Under the pieces are notes generated by a model, which saw only the letters and a program-made list of their open reading frames with translations, was not told the DNA's origin and searched no databases. Below are positions 8,750-17,060 of a DNA stretch of 64,000 bases, in pieces (positions within the stretch are counted from its first letter, which is position 1; each line of letters begins with the position of its first letter). The DNA is taken from NCBI GenBank assembly GCA_031547045.1, contig JAVBSN010000007.1:1-64000 (forward strand), read 5' to 3'. A program made the translations under genes and the position numbers. Source of the DNA: JAVBSN01 sp031547045. GTDB lineage: Bacteria; Bacillota; Clostridia; Lachnospirales; Lachnospiraceae.

Positions 8750-9880
8750 ATGAGTATTTTGAATGAACTTTTCGGAAATGTATTAAATATTCAATGGCAA
8801 CAAGTTGTTATGTGGATAATCGGAGGTATCCTAATATATCTTGCTATTAAGAAGGATATGGAGCCTACTTTACTTCTTCCAATGGGATTTGGTGCTATAT
8901 TAGTAAACTTACCATTATCCGGTGCTGTAACACAAGTACTAGATGGTGTTAAAGAAATAGGTGTAATAGATGTATTATTCGATTCAGGTATTGCTAATGA
9001 ACTATTTCCTCTACTACTTTTCGTAGGAATAGGTGCAATGATAGACTTCGGACCATTACTATCTAACCCAAAACTATTATTATTTGGTGCCGCTGCACAA
9101 TTCGGAATATTTTTCACATTAAGTATTGCTGCTTTATTAGGATTTGATTTAAAAGATGCTGCATCTATTGCAATTATCGGTGCTGCTGATGGTCCAACAT
9201 CTATATTCGTTGCAAACTATTTTAATTCAAATTATATAGGACCAATTATCGTTGCCGCATATTCATATATGGCATTAGTACCTATTGTACAACCACCTGT
9301 AATCAAACTTATTACTACTAAAAAAGAACGTCTTATGAGAATGCCTTATGCAAATACTAATGTATCAAAGACAACAAGAATATTATTCCCTATAGTAATA
9401 ACTATTATTGCTGGTATTGTATCCCCTCGCTCAGTTGCCTTAATCGGATTCTTAATGTTTGGCAACTTAATAAGAGAATGTGGCGTACTTGGCTCATTAT
9501 CAGATACAGCACAAAATGTATTAGCTAATTTAATAACATTGTTACTTGGTCTTACAGTAGCTTCAAAAATGCAGGCAGAAGCATTTTTAAATACTCAAAC
9601 TTTATTAATATTACTTCTAGGTCTTGTGGCATTTATATTTGATACAGTAGGCGGTGTTTTATTTGCTAAAGTACTTAATTTATTTTCTAAGAATAAAGTT
9701 AATCCTATGATTGGTGCCGCTGGTATATCAGCATTTCCAATGTCAGCAAGAGTTGTTCATAAGATGGGCTTAGCAGAAGATAACCAAAACTTTTTATTAA
9801 TGCACTCAATTGGAGTAAATGTTTCTGGACAAATTGCTTCCGTTATTGCAGGTGGATTAATATTAAATCTAATTAAATAA
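8750..9880 (+). CDS. oadB: Na+-translocating decarboxylase beta subunit (OadB/GcdB/MmdB type)
   Basis: The 376-aa protein has 9-11 hydrophobic segments. Family hallmarks are LLLFVGIGAMIDFGPLL near residue 88, AAIIGAADGPTSIFVAN-like residues near 140 (the conserved Asp region for Na+ binding) and PMIGAAGISAFPMSARV near 320. The beta subunit couples biotin decarboxylation to Na+ export across the membrane. The next gene is a gamma-like subunit, but no carboxyltransferase or biotin carrier gene is nearby. The cognate substrate (oxaloacetate, glutaconyl-CoA or methylmalonyl-CoA) is therefore unknown. Confidence 0.92.
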   Translation: MSILNELFGNVLNIQWQQVVMWIIGGILIYLAIKKDMEPTLLLPMGFGAILVNLPLSGAVTQVLDGVKEIGVIDVLFDSGIANELFPLLLFVGIGAMIDFGPLLSNPKLLLFGAAAQFGIFFTLSIAALLGFDLKDAASIAIIGAADGPTSIFVANYFNSNYIGPIIVAAYSYMALVPIVQPPVIKLITTKKERLMRMPYANTNVSKTTRILFPIVITIIAGIVSPRSVALIGFLMFGNLIRECGVLGSLSDTAQNVLANLITLLLGLTVASKMQAEAFLNTQTLLILLLGLVAFIFDTVGGVLFAKVLNLFSKNKVNPMIGAAGISAFPMSARVVHKMGLAEDNQNFLLMHSIGVNVSGQIASVIAGGLILNLIK

Positions 9881-9894
9881 GGTAGGTGGACTAT

Positions 9895-10056
9895 ATGAAT
9901 ATAAATGTAGATGCGTTTTTAGAAACTCTTCCTATAATGGGAAAAGGTATGTTAGGAATCTTTCTTGTAACTTTAACAATTGTAATAAGTATTGTAATAC
10001 TTAACAAAGTAACTAACATTAACAAGAAAGATAATGATGACAATAACAGTAAATAG
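9895..10056 (+). CDS. OadG-like gamma subunit of the Na+ pump, 53 aa
   Basis: A short frame 14 nt behind oadB encodes 53 residues. It has one membrane helix (MLGIFLVTLTIVISIVIL) preceded by PIMGKG and followed by the conserved LNKV and an Asn/Asp/Lys-rich cytosolic tail. This is the layout of small decarboxylase gamma subunits, which assemble alpha with beta and are usually 60-90 aa. TAGGTGG precedes the ATG at a suitable distance. It is the last gene of the two-gene unit, before a strong terminator. Assignment rests on size, topology and position. Confidence 0.75.
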   Translation: MNINVDAFLETLPIMGKGMLGIFLVTLTIVISIVILNKVTNINKKDNDDNNSK

Positions 10057-10074
10057 ATAGATACTTTCCTTTTC

Positions 10075-10113
10075 GGGCAAGCAGGCTTCCTACCTGCTTG
10101 CCCTCCTTTTTTT
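10075..10113 (+). terminator. strong intrinsic terminator after oadB-oadG
   Basis: GGGCAAGCAGG (10075-10085), a 7-nt loop and CCTGCTTGCCC (10093-10103) form a perfect 11-bp stem followed by TCCTTTTTTT. The convergent Nudix gene ends inside the hairpin at 10090. Confidence 0.9.
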
Positions 10114-11124
10114 ATCACAGTAATTATTAACCATATTAATTTCTTCTTCAAAGATATAATGCTTAATAGTATTGTTTTTAATTGCCTTAATACAATCATC
10201 AATATTTATCCATATAACTTCTGATACTTCTGATTGTTGAAGAACTAGATCTTTTATATCTATATCCTTCTCTAAAACATATATATTACTAATTTGTCTA
10301 TCCATAAATGGTTTCCCATAGAATATATCATCCTTGTATATAGTTCGTGTCCCCACCTTAGTAAGTTCCTTTTCATCAGCAATAACACCTAGTTCTTCTT
10401 CTAATTCACGAACTGCTGATTCAAGGAAATCATAGCCTGATGGAATATGTCCTGCTGATGATATATCATAGCAGTCAGGATAAGAATCCTTATCACCACT
10501 TCTCTTTTGTAATAACAATTCATATTGATTATTAATATTACGCACTATCCATACATGTGAAGTTCTATGCCAACTACCATGCTTATGAACAAGATTTCTT
10601 TCTCTGGCTATACCTATTAGTTTTCCCTTTTCATCACATAAGTCTAATAATTCCATAGTCTTACCATCTAATACTGCTTCTATCAATAGATTTTTATTGT
10701 ATGTAAGCTTTAATGAAAAAAACTCCCTATGTTCTGCAAGTAACTCTAAAAAGATATAATCACCTTCCCATAGATTTCTATCAATAAGCTCTTCTATTGT
10801 AACCCAACAAAGTTCACCTTCATCACTGTTGATAAGTTCTCCAAAGTATTCATAACCTTCATATAAACACATATATTCTGTTATCTCTGTTTCTGTCTTA
10901 AATGTAATAATACCTCTAAAACTATAGTCAGTAAGAGTTAAACCAGTTTCTTCTTTTACTTCCCTGAGCATACATTCTTCCGGACTTTCACCTTCTTCAA
11001 AATGTCCACCTATACCAATCCATTTATCTTTATTAATATCATTAACCTTCTTAGTTCTGTGTAGCATAAGATATTGATTGTCTTTTTTTATATAACATAA
11101 TGTAGTAAAATCTTTATATTTCAT
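10090..11124 (-). CDS. tandem double Nudix hydrolase fusion
   Basis: The 344-aa protein holds two Nudix domains. The first has box GGHFEEGESPEECMLREVKE at residues 39-58, continuing EETGL. It looks like a MutT/8-oxo-dGTP-type housecleaning domain. The second, from about residue 157, has AGHIPSG...ESAVRELEEELGV near 224-246 and resembles the YfcD/IPP-isomerase-like group. Both keep the REx2EE metal ligands, so both may hydrolyse nucleoside-diphosphate-linked substrates. It overlaps the upstream nucleotidyltransferase gene by 11 nt, suggesting translational coupling. Its last codons sit in the terminator of the opposite operon. Confidence 0.85.
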   Translation of the reverse strand: MKYKDFTTLCYIKKDNQYLMLHRTKKVNDINKDKWIGIGGHFEEGESPEECMLREVKEETGLTLTDYSFRGIITFKTETEITEYMCLYEGYEYFGELINSDEGELCWVTIEELIDRNLWEGDYIFLELLAEHREFFSLKLTYNKNLLIEAVLDGKTMELLDLCDEKGKLIGIARERNLVHKHGSWHRTSHVWIVRNINNQYELLLQKRSGDKDSYPDCYDISSAGHIPSGYDFLESAVRELEEELGVIADEKELTKVGTRTIYKDDIFYGKPFMDRQISNIYVLEKDIDIKDLVLQQSEVSEVIWINIDDCIKAIKNNTIKHYIFEEEINMVNNYCDKKRRASR

Positions 11125-12133
11125 CTCGTATCACCTTTTCATTTATATGCATAACAAACTCTTCTATCTGTTTCATATTAGGCTTATCTGGTAATTCTGT
11201 ATTCTTTGCTGCATAATCAAGTCGCTTTTCATAATCAGAAAGCAAATCATAAAATTCTTGACTAAATGTTCCATCCGTATTTTGAAATTCACCACTTCTA
11301 ATATTTCGTAGCAAATCATGCTCTTCTTGTCTATATGTATTAATTTCTTGTTTCTCTAAAATATCTATTGCCGTAGTAAATAATCTTATTAAATGCATTG
11401 CATGTTTATTTAAATGATTATCATCCTTTTTCGTATTTCTCTTGCCAATCTTATCATAATCTTTAACAATATTACTCATCTCTGACCACATACCCTTATA
11501 ATCTCTTAGTGGATAATGTTTCAGATTAATATCCATAAATATTTCAGAGTCAAAATCACTTTTATAAGATTTATCTACATACAATTTTACTGCTCCATCC
11601 TCAAAATCTTCATATCTTCTTGAAAAATCATACATAGCATTTTTAACAGAATTATATATATGCTTCTCTTTCTCACTTTGAGGATAAGAATCTCTAGCTA
11701 AAGCATTTTGTAGCCTTCTAAGTTGAGCACTAGCATATCCACCAAAAGATTGTATAGCAATCTTTGATAAGAAAATTTTCTTATTATCTAATAATTCTTG
11801 TCCTATATGATTTATATATAAATAATGCTCTTTATTAAGCCCTAATAACTCTATTGTATTAGGGTTACAACTTATTAGTAGCTTAATAATTTTGCTAAAA
11901 CTATATATACATGTATCTGTGTTATCATCTACATACTGCTCAAATGTTGTCATTCCGATTAAGTCAGACTTTCTATTAAGAGCTACACCTCTAACATCTA
12001 TATCACTATTTTCATTATTAGTACCATAAGAATAACTACCCCCAATTCCTAATAGAATTATATTTTTACCTAGATTCTCATGGGTACTCATAAATTCATA
12101 TTCTTTGTTCTCCAATAATTGCTTTGTTATCAT
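11114..12133 (-). CDS. nucleotidyltransferase-superfamily protein (RlaP/YcgL-like)
   Basis: The 339-aa protein has the pol-beta nucleotidyltransferase core. GIGGSYSYGT (residues 30-39) with NSDIDVRGVAL supplies the GS and DxD metal ligands, and a third Asp is likely in strand 4. The helical remainder (Arg-rich QLRRLQNALARD, EDFEDGAVKLYVD) matches large predicted nucleotidyltransferases sometimes linked to RNA repair (RlaP). The acceptor is not known. Its gene overlaps the double-Nudix gene, so nucleotide transfer and nucleotide hydrolysis may belong to one process. That link is inference. Confidence 0.75.
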   Translation of the reverse strand: MITKQLLENKEYEFMSTHENLGKNIILLGIGGSYSYGTNNENSDIDVRGVALNRKSDLIGMTTFEQYVDDNTDTCIYSFSKIIKLLISCNPNTIELLGLNKEHYLYINHIGQELLDNKKIFLSKIAIQSFGGYASAQLRRLQNALARDSYPQSEKEKHIYNSVKNAMYDFSRRYEDFEDGAVKLYVDKSYKSDFDSEIFMDINLKHYPLRDYKGMWSEMSNIVKDYDKIGKRNTKKDDNHLNKHAMHLIRLFTTAIDILEKQEINTYRQEEHDLLRNIRSGEFQNTDGTFSQEFYDLLSDYEKRLDYAAKNTELPDKPNMKQIEEFVMHINEKVIRDEI

Positions 12134-12151
12134 TTTTACACTCTTCTTTCA

Positions 12152-12733
12152 TTACTCTATATCTGTACTAATACTATTCTCTTCTTTTTCAAGGAAAAAT
12201 CTCTTACCAAATGTTTTCTTGCTTATAAACACAGCTCCATATGCTGCACCTATACCTATTGCTACTCCAAAAATAACATCACTAGGATAATGAACTCCTA
12301 AATATAACCTAGAATATGCTATTAATATTGCCAATATTAAAAATGAAATTGCATATTTTTTCTTCATCATTAACATTAATGTGGTTGCCGCTGCAAATGA
12401 AGCGCAGCTATGTCCTGATGGAAAGGAATAATCCATAGCCCTTTTTGCCAACAAAATAATTTGCTCATAGGTTTCATAAGGCCTTATTCTTCCTACTGCA
12501 TTTTTAAGTATAACATTAGTAAATAATGCTCCTATTAAAATTGCTAATATAGACGTAATCCCTATTATTCTTGTTCTCTTAGGTATAATAAGAATAATAG
12601 ATAATATGACCCAAAATATTCCTGAATCTCCTAGGGTAGTGATGAATTTGAATACTCCATTTAAAGCCTCTATTCTTAAATGTTCTTGAATAAATATTAA
12701 TATATCTATATCTAATTGTTGTAATAATCCCAT
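12152..12733 (-). CDS. PAP2-family membrane phosphatase
   Basis: The 193-aa, multi-span protein contains the three PAP2 motifs: KNAVGRIRPYE near residue 75, FPSGHSCAS near 104, and SRLYLGVHYPSDV near 140 with the catalytic His. Enzymes of this class remove phosphate from undecaprenyl pyrophosphate or lipid phosphates outside the membrane. AAGGAGAT precedes the ATG. The gene sits in a tight five-gene minus-strand unit. Undecaprenyl-diphosphatase is the likely role but is not certain. Confidence 0.87.
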   Translation of the reverse strand: MGLLQQLDIDILIFIQEHLRIEALNGVFKFITTLGDSGIFWVILSIILIIPKRTRIIGITSILAILIGALFTNVILKNAVGRIRPYETYEQIILLAKRAMDYSFPSGHSCASFAAATTLMLMMKKKYAISFLILAILIAYSRLYLGVHYPSDVIFGVAIGIGAAYGAVFISKKTFGKRFFLEKEENSISTDIE

Positions 12734-12743
12734 TAATATCTCC

Positions 12744-12980
12744 TTATTTATTACCTGCCATTCCTACTATTTCCTTAACTAGCTCCACATCTGACTCTTT
12801 AAGCTTAAGATTTGTTTTAAGAGTTTCACCACTAGTTTTTGTAACCATTATTTCAATAATTGTACCTTCTGATATAGCATCCTTACCTACAGCATTTAAA
12901 AATGCTGGAAATTTGGGATGGTTCTTTACAAACTCATCTTTACATTTTTGTAACTTAAATAACATTGCTGGATTAAACAT
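12744..12980 (-). CDS. 78-aa conserved protein of unknown function
   Basis: The small soluble protein has an N-terminal helical part (MFNPAMLFKLQKCKDEFVKN) and a beta-rich centre (ISEGTIIEIMVTKTSGETL). No known domain was recognised. AGGAGG precedes the ATG at a normal distance. It is packed between the metallopeptidase (2 nt) and the PAP2 gene (10 nt), which argues that it is a real gene. Similar-length proteins are common in Lachnospiraceae, from general familiarity only. Confidence 0.75.
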   Translation of the reverse strand: MFNPAMLFKLQKCKDEFVKNHPKFPAFLNAVGKDAISEGTIIEIMVTKTSGETLKTNLKLKESDVELVKEIVGMAGNK

Positions 12981-12982
12981 AT

Positions 12983-13714
12983 TTATATTCCTCCTAATTT
13001 GTATTTATATCCTTTTTGTTTTAACCAATGTCTATATTGTTTCCATCTAGGACATTCTTTCTCTACTTGTAACCAAAATCTATCTGAATGATTCATCTCA
13101 ATTAAATGAGCCAATTCATGAATAACCACATATTCCATTACTACCTCTGGCATCATAATAAGTTTCCAATTGAAATTCAAGTTATTCTTACCACTACAAC
13201 TTCCCCATACAGTTCTTTGTTCTTTAATAAATATTTTATTATATCTAACTCCCATGTTGTCACTGTGTAGTTTACATAATGCTTCTATTTCCCATCTTGC
13301 AACTTCAATATACCATTTTTTAATACCATTATATATTTCTTCATCTGTAATAGTTTTAATATTTTTTACCTTAACTAATATATACTCTGGTGGAAGTAAT
13401 GAAATTTTTATACTAGGTCTAATTGACTTATCCTCTTCTACCTTAATTATTAAATCAACACCCTTATAAGGAACAACATTACCATTTCTAAAAACTATTG
13501 CATTACTATTTGTCTCTATAATCTTAATATATTTCTCATATATCCAGTGGCGTTTTTCATTAACAAATTCCATTGCAATTTTTTCTGGTAATCTAGTAGG
13601 TAGCTTTATAGTTAGTATGCCTTCTTCGGTAATATTTATTGATATGGTTTTTCGCTTCATTCTAATAAGTTTGTATTCAATTTTAATATTGTTAATCTCT
13701 ATATATTTACTCAT
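12983..13714 (-). CDS. YgjP/WLM-type zinc metallopeptidase (DUF45)
   Basis: The 243-aa protein ends in a gluzincin core: VIHELAHLIEMNHSDRFW supplies HExxH and a downstream His/Asp, and RTVWGSCSGKNNLNFNWKL is the hallmark segment before it. The N-terminal 100 residues are a beta-rich domain typical of YgjP. It is cytosolic (no signal peptide). The family is sometimes linked to protein quality control at DNA or restriction loci. No restriction genes are adjacent here. It is the first gene of a five-gene unit. Confidence 0.88.
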   Translation of the reverse strand: MSKYIEINNIKIEYKLIRMKRKTISINITEEGILTIKLPTRLPEKIAMEFVNEKRHWIYEKYIKIIETNSNAIVFRNGNVVPYKGVDLIIKVEEDKSIRPSIKISLLPPEYILVKVKNIKTITDEEIYNGIKKWYIEVARWEIEALCKLHSDNMGVRYNKIFIKEQRTVWGSCSGKNNLNFNWKLIMMPEVVMEYVVIHELAHLIEMNHSDRFWLQVEKECPRWKQYRHWLKQKGYKYKLGGI

Positions 13715-13807
13715 AATAATCTATTCCGCTTCTATTTTTCATATATCAAAACTCCATAATTATTTAGTATACACTTATCCATAATATTCTTCAATATAGA
13801 CAACAGA

Positions 13808-13844
13808 AAAGGAAAGGCAAGAACTAATCTCTTGCCTTTCCTTT
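13808..13844 (-). terminator. terminator of the DUF3592-like pair
   Basis: AAAGGAAAGGCAAG and CTTGCCTTTCCTTT form a perfect 14-bp stem with a 9-nt loop. The stop codon of the second paralogue (13824-13826) is inside the loop. The T-rich end on the minus strand is short. Confidence 0.6.
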
Positions 13845-14360
13845 CTTTATAACTGAAATACAATTTAACGCTCTTACTCCTACTACAAAAAATACAACTA
13901 TAAAAAATATTCCCATTAAAATAAATTGCCTAGAATTATCTTTTTCTTCTATTGTTCCTTCTATATATGAATCTGAAGGATCATCTGGATTATACAATAT
14001 ATTATCAATTCTCTTTGTTTCTTCAATGGTATTATACCTTGATTCAGATATATATTGCATATTCTTATATTCTGTACCGTTAATTATGTATCTATATTCT
14101 ACAAGATAGTCATATACAGTTACTGGTGCTTCATCCTCATGACGATATTCTTCTTCTCTCTCAGTAGCTGTTCTATTCACGGTCTTTGTAAGCTCTACAC
14201 TACTACTAACAGTCTTTTCTGAACAAACTTTAAGCAATTGTCCTCGTTCAATATTCTTACCAAAGAACAGACTTGCAAGAATGATTGCAAATATTATAAA
14301 AATAATACTACCTACTAAATCTCCAACACCAGACCTTACTCTCCTCGACAATACAAACAC
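13824..14360 (-). CDS. DUF3592-like membrane protein, paralogue 2
   Basis: The 178-aa protein has an N-terminal membrane helix (residues 15-33), an extracytoplasmic beta-rich domain, and a C-terminal helix near 150-170. A conserved block (EETKRIDNILYNPDDPSDSY) matches DUF3592-type proteins. It is about half identical in key blocks to the next protein upstream (NILYNP, SYIEGT), so the two arose by tandem duplication. Function is unknown. The 16-nt spacing from its partner suggests co-transcription. Confidence 0.75.
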   Translation of the reverse strand: MFVLSRRVRSGVGDLVGSIIFIIFAIILASLFFGKNIERGQLLKVCSEKTVSSSVELTKTVNRTATEREEEYRHEDEAPVTVYDYLVEYRYIINGTEYKNMQYISESRYNTIEETKRIDNILYNPDDPSDSYIEGTIEEKDNSRQFILMGIFFIVVFFVVGVRALNCISVIKKGKARD

Positions 14361-14376
14361 CCCCTTATTAATCTAA

Positions 14377-14838
14377 TTATTTTTTAGTAACAATTCTCTT
14401 AATTACTACTACACCTATTATTAATAACATAGGAGCCAAAAACTTAATGGTTCCTAAAACAGTACTCCTAACGAATGTTCCTTCAATATATGATTCAGAT
14501 GGTCTATCAGGATTATATAAAATATTATCAAGTACTTTTGTTTCCTCTAAATCGTTATACATTTCTTTGGATATAATTTGCTCATTCTCATATTCAATAC
14601 CATTAACCTTATATGTATACTTTGCATAATATTCAAATCTCGTTTCATAATTACGCGACCTACTCTTACTATTATCGATTTTTCTCCAAGTTTCTACGCT
14701 ACTGCTAACAATTTTCTCTGAACAAGAATCAATCATATGATTATTTTTTATATTACCTATAACTAAATATATAAATAATCCCACTAAAAATATTACTCCA
14801 ATAATCCTTATAACTAGTTCTTTGCTCAATTTCCCCAT
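14377..14838 (-). CDS. DUF3592-like membrane protein, paralogue 1
   Basis: The 153-aa protein has an N-terminal helix (IIGVIFLVGLFIYLVIG), an outer domain with SSSVETWRKID and EETKVLDNILYNPDRPSES, and a C-terminal helix. It shares SEKxVSSSVE, NxxEY, ILYNP and SYIEGT with its downstream paralogue. The family has no established role. Membrane anchoring at both ends with the domain outside is inferred from hydrophobicity. Confidence 0.75.
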   Translation of the reverse strand: MGKLSKELVIRIIGVIFLVGLFIYLVIGNIKNNHMIDSCSEKIVSSSVETWRKIDNSKSRSRNYETRFEYYAKYTYKVNGIEYENEQIISKEMYNDLEETKVLDNILYNPDRPSESYIEGTFVRSTVLGTIKFLAPMLLIIGVVVIKRIVTKK

Positions 14839-14926
14839 ATTACATTACCTCCAATCAATATTTATATTCCATTCGTATCTTTATTGAAGAGATGTCTCTA
14901 CCACATATAGTTATCGCATTTTATCA

Positions 14927-14973
14927 TAAAAAGTACCTCTGCAAGTTAAATATAACATATGCAGAGGTACTTT
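14927..14973 (-). terminator. terminator of the pfkB-sfsA unit
   Basis: AAAGTACCTCTGCA (14930-14943) and TGCAGAGGTACTTT (14960-14973) form a perfect 14-bp stem. It lies 60 nt past the sfsA stop on the minus strand and is followed by TTTTATG. Confidence 0.7.
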
Positions 14974-15034
14974 AAAATATCATTCTTACAACTTTACAGC
15001 TCTTAAAATTCATATCATTTCTTTCAAAATATTT

Positions 15035-15733
15035 TTACAATTCTACAGAAACTTTATTATTTATTAACACATTATTTACTGATACTATACAATCATATGC
15101 CATTACTTCAACTCCATTTTCATAAGCCTCTCTTAATGCATCACCAAAGGCTTTATGGGTTTCATCGTTAGGTGAAAATGATATAACTCCTTCCATCTGT
15201 ATAACAAAAAATATAATTGAATTGTAGCCTTCTTTATGTGCCTTAACCAATTCATTTATATGCTTTATCCCTCTCTCAGTTGGTGCATCTGGAAAGTATA
15301 CAACATTATCTTTTTCTAAAGTAACACCTTTTACTTCTATAAAGGTTTTCTTAATCTCTTCATCATCTTCATATTCAATATACATATCAAATCTAGAGTT
15401 ACCATAAGTTACTTCTCTCTTCATATAAGTAATATTTTCATATAGATTACCTGCTTTTATCCACTCTTCAACTAATGCATTAGGAGCTTGCGAATCCATA
15501 TTTATTAATCTACTATTCTTCTCCACTGTCACAACCGAATATCTAGTTTTTCTATTTGTCGTTGTTCCATAATCCTCTAGATATACTACCGTTTCATTAG
15601 GTATTAGCATTTCCTTGCAACGTCCTGTATTCTTTACATGGCACATCTCTACATTATCATCTATCTTAACATAGGCAATAAATCTATTAGGTCTTGATAT
15701 AAATATTCCTTTAACTATATTTTTATACTTCAT
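15035..15733 (-). CDS. sfsA: SfsA sugar fermentation stimulation protein
   Basis: The 232-aa protein matches SfsA along its length: FISRPNRFIAYV near residue 11, the CHVKNTGRCKEMLIP block near 31, LIPNETVVYLEDY, and the C-terminal nuclease-like ...FIEVKGVTLEKD and FPDAPTERGIKHI. The second half has a PD-(D/E)XK-like arrangement (D-x-Y-IE..., E-V-K). SfsA was first linked to maltose fermentation in E. coli, but its activity is uncertain. It follows the PfkB kinase by 4 nt, so the two are translated from one message. Confidence 0.93.
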   Translation of the reverse strand: MKYKNIVKGIFISRPNRFIAYVKIDDNVEMCHVKNTGRCKEMLIPNETVVYLEDYGTTTNRKTRYSVVTVEKNSRLINMDSQAPNALVEEWIKAGNLYENITYMKREVTYGNSRFDMYIEYEDDEEIKKTFIEVKGVTLEKDNVVYFPDAPTERGIKHINELVKAHKEGYNSIIFFVIQMEGVISFSPNDETHKAFGDALREAYENGVEVMAYDCIVSVNNVLINNKVSVEL

Positions 15734-15737
15734 AGTA

Positions 15738-16670
15738 TTACCCTATTCGTTCAGCTTTCATATGAAGGAGTAATTCATCTACAACAGCTCTCACTGGAGG
15801 TTTTGTACCTAAAGTAGTAACCGCTCCTGTTGATGTTGCTACACTAAGTCTTAATATATCTTCTAAGGATAGATTTTTATCAATTCCATATGCTATTGCT
15901 CCAACCATAGAATCACCTGCTCCTACAGTTGAGTGTTTCTTAACATCAATACTCTCGCACTTATATACCTCATTACCTACAAGCATTATTGCTCCATCTG
16001 CCCCTAGAGATATAACCACCATTCCTACACCTTTTTCTATTAAGGATTTACCCATCACTACTATCTCTTCTTCTGTAGCTGTGTGATCGCATTTAAAATA
16101 TTCTTCTAATTCTTCTCTATTAGGTTTGACTATTTGAGGCACAGCTTCTATTGCTTCTGCAAATAATTCTCCTTCTGCATCTAATAATACCTTTGCACCC
16201 TTATCAACTACTTTTTCTATTATATCTTTATAAATAGTCTTTGGCACACCTCTTGGCACACTACCTGCTAGTACAAATATTGTTTCTTCATTAGCATACT
16301 TTAATAATTTATTTTGAATCTGTTCTATGTTTATCTCTTCTATAACTGGGCCTGGCTCATTAAATTCTGTAACTGGCCCCATCTTCTCTACTATTTTAAG
16401 ATTAGTTCTTGTATCACCATCTACCATTACGAAACTTGTTGCTATACCATTTTCAACTAAACATTTTGTTATCATTTCACTTCCATTAAGACCTAAAAAT
16501 CCTGTTGCAATGGAAGTGCCTCCTAATTCTTTAATAGTCTTAGATACATTTATACCTTTTCCACCTGCATCATACAACACATTTTCTATTCTATTTATTG
16601 TTCCTTTTTCTAATGTATCAATATCAACCGTCTTATCAATTGCGGGATTCATAGTTACCGTTATTATCAT
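15738..16670 (-). CDS. PfkB-family kinase, 1-phosphofructokinase/tagatose-6-P kinase type
   Basis: The 310-aa kinase starts with TVTMNPAIDKTVDI, has signature 1 (GGKGINVSKTIKELGG near residue 37) and the ATP-side signature with catalytic Asp (HSTVGAGDSMVGAIAYG near 247). This subgroup phosphorylates fructose-1-P or tagatose-6-P. No PTS fructose transporter or DeoR regulator is next to it, so specificity is open. A strong promoter (16723-16751) drives it, and sfsA follows directly. Confidence 0.88.
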   Translation of the reverse strand: MIITVTMNPAIDKTVDIDTLEKGTINRIENVLYDAGGKGINVSKTIKELGGTSIATGFLGLNGSEMITKCLVENGIATSFVMVDGDTRTNLKIVEKMGPVTEFNEPGPVIEEINIEQIQNKLLKYANEETIFVLAGSVPRGVPKTIYKDIIEKVVDKGAKVLLDAEGELFAEAIEAVPQIVKPNREELEEYFKCDHTATEEEIVVMGKSLIEKGVGMVVISLGADGAIMLVGNEVYKCESIDVKKHSTVGAGDSMVGAIAYGIDKNLSLEDILRLSVATSTGAVTTLGTKPPVRAVVDELLLHMKAERIG

Positions 16671-16722
16671 ATTTGTATCCTCCTAAATGTTTGTGAAAAG
16701 GTATTTTGACTGCACTATGTTA

Positions 16723-16751
16723 ATTATAATCTTTTTGAGTTGTAAATACAA
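16723..16751 (-). promoter_or_regulatory. promoter of pfkB-sfsA
   Basis: On the minus strand TTGTAT (16751-16746) and TATAAT (16728-16723) are 17 nt apart. The -10 is a perfect consensus, about 50 nt upstream of the kinase start. Confidence 0.7.
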
Positions 16752-16792
16752 TTTGGCAACCTCTACGATTTAATGACGAATTCTTGGTTAAC

Positions 16793-16821
16793 TTGCCATA
16801 TTGACATAATTATGGTACACT
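16793..16821 (+). promoter_or_regulatory. candidate promoter of the glmS transcript
   Basis: TTGCCA (16793-16798), a 17-nt spacer and TACACT (16816-16821) carrying an extended TGG form a promoter about 35 nt upstream of the ribozyme. A TTGACA at 16801 lacks a correctly spaced -10. Confidence 0.45.
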
Positions 16822-16861
16822 TTACCTGTCTATATTAGGAGGATATAGGTTTTGAAAAGTT

Positions 16862-17035
16862 AAGAACTTTATCGCCATGCACCTATAATGAACGTAATAG
16901 CCCTAGCGCTAATTATAGGTTAACGAGGTAAGGAGTTTATCGATATTTCGGCGGATACTCCTTCGCATATTATTCAGATGCGTATGTCTAATACAAATAT
17001 GTAGGTAACTGCAAAACAAATATTAGACAACTGAA
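16862..17035 (+). ncRNA. glmS ribozyme: glmS ribozyme (GlcN6P-responsive self-cleaving leader)
   Basis: The segment fills most of the 460-nt gap before glmS. Core elements are visible in order. They are the 5' TCGCC (16872-16876), P2 arms CCTATAAT and ATTATAGG, TTAACGAGG, P3 arms AAGGAGT and ACTCCTT around TTTATCGA...TTCGGCGGAT, CGCAT/ATGCG, and P4 arms TGTCTAATA (16985-16993) and TATTAGACA (17021-17029). These match the established glmS ribozyme, which cuts its own mRNA when GlcN6P is high. The position just upstream of glmS agrees. The usual G at the cleavage site appears to be U here. Confidence 0.92.
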
Positions 17036-17060
17036 TATACTATATGTAACAAATGTATTT

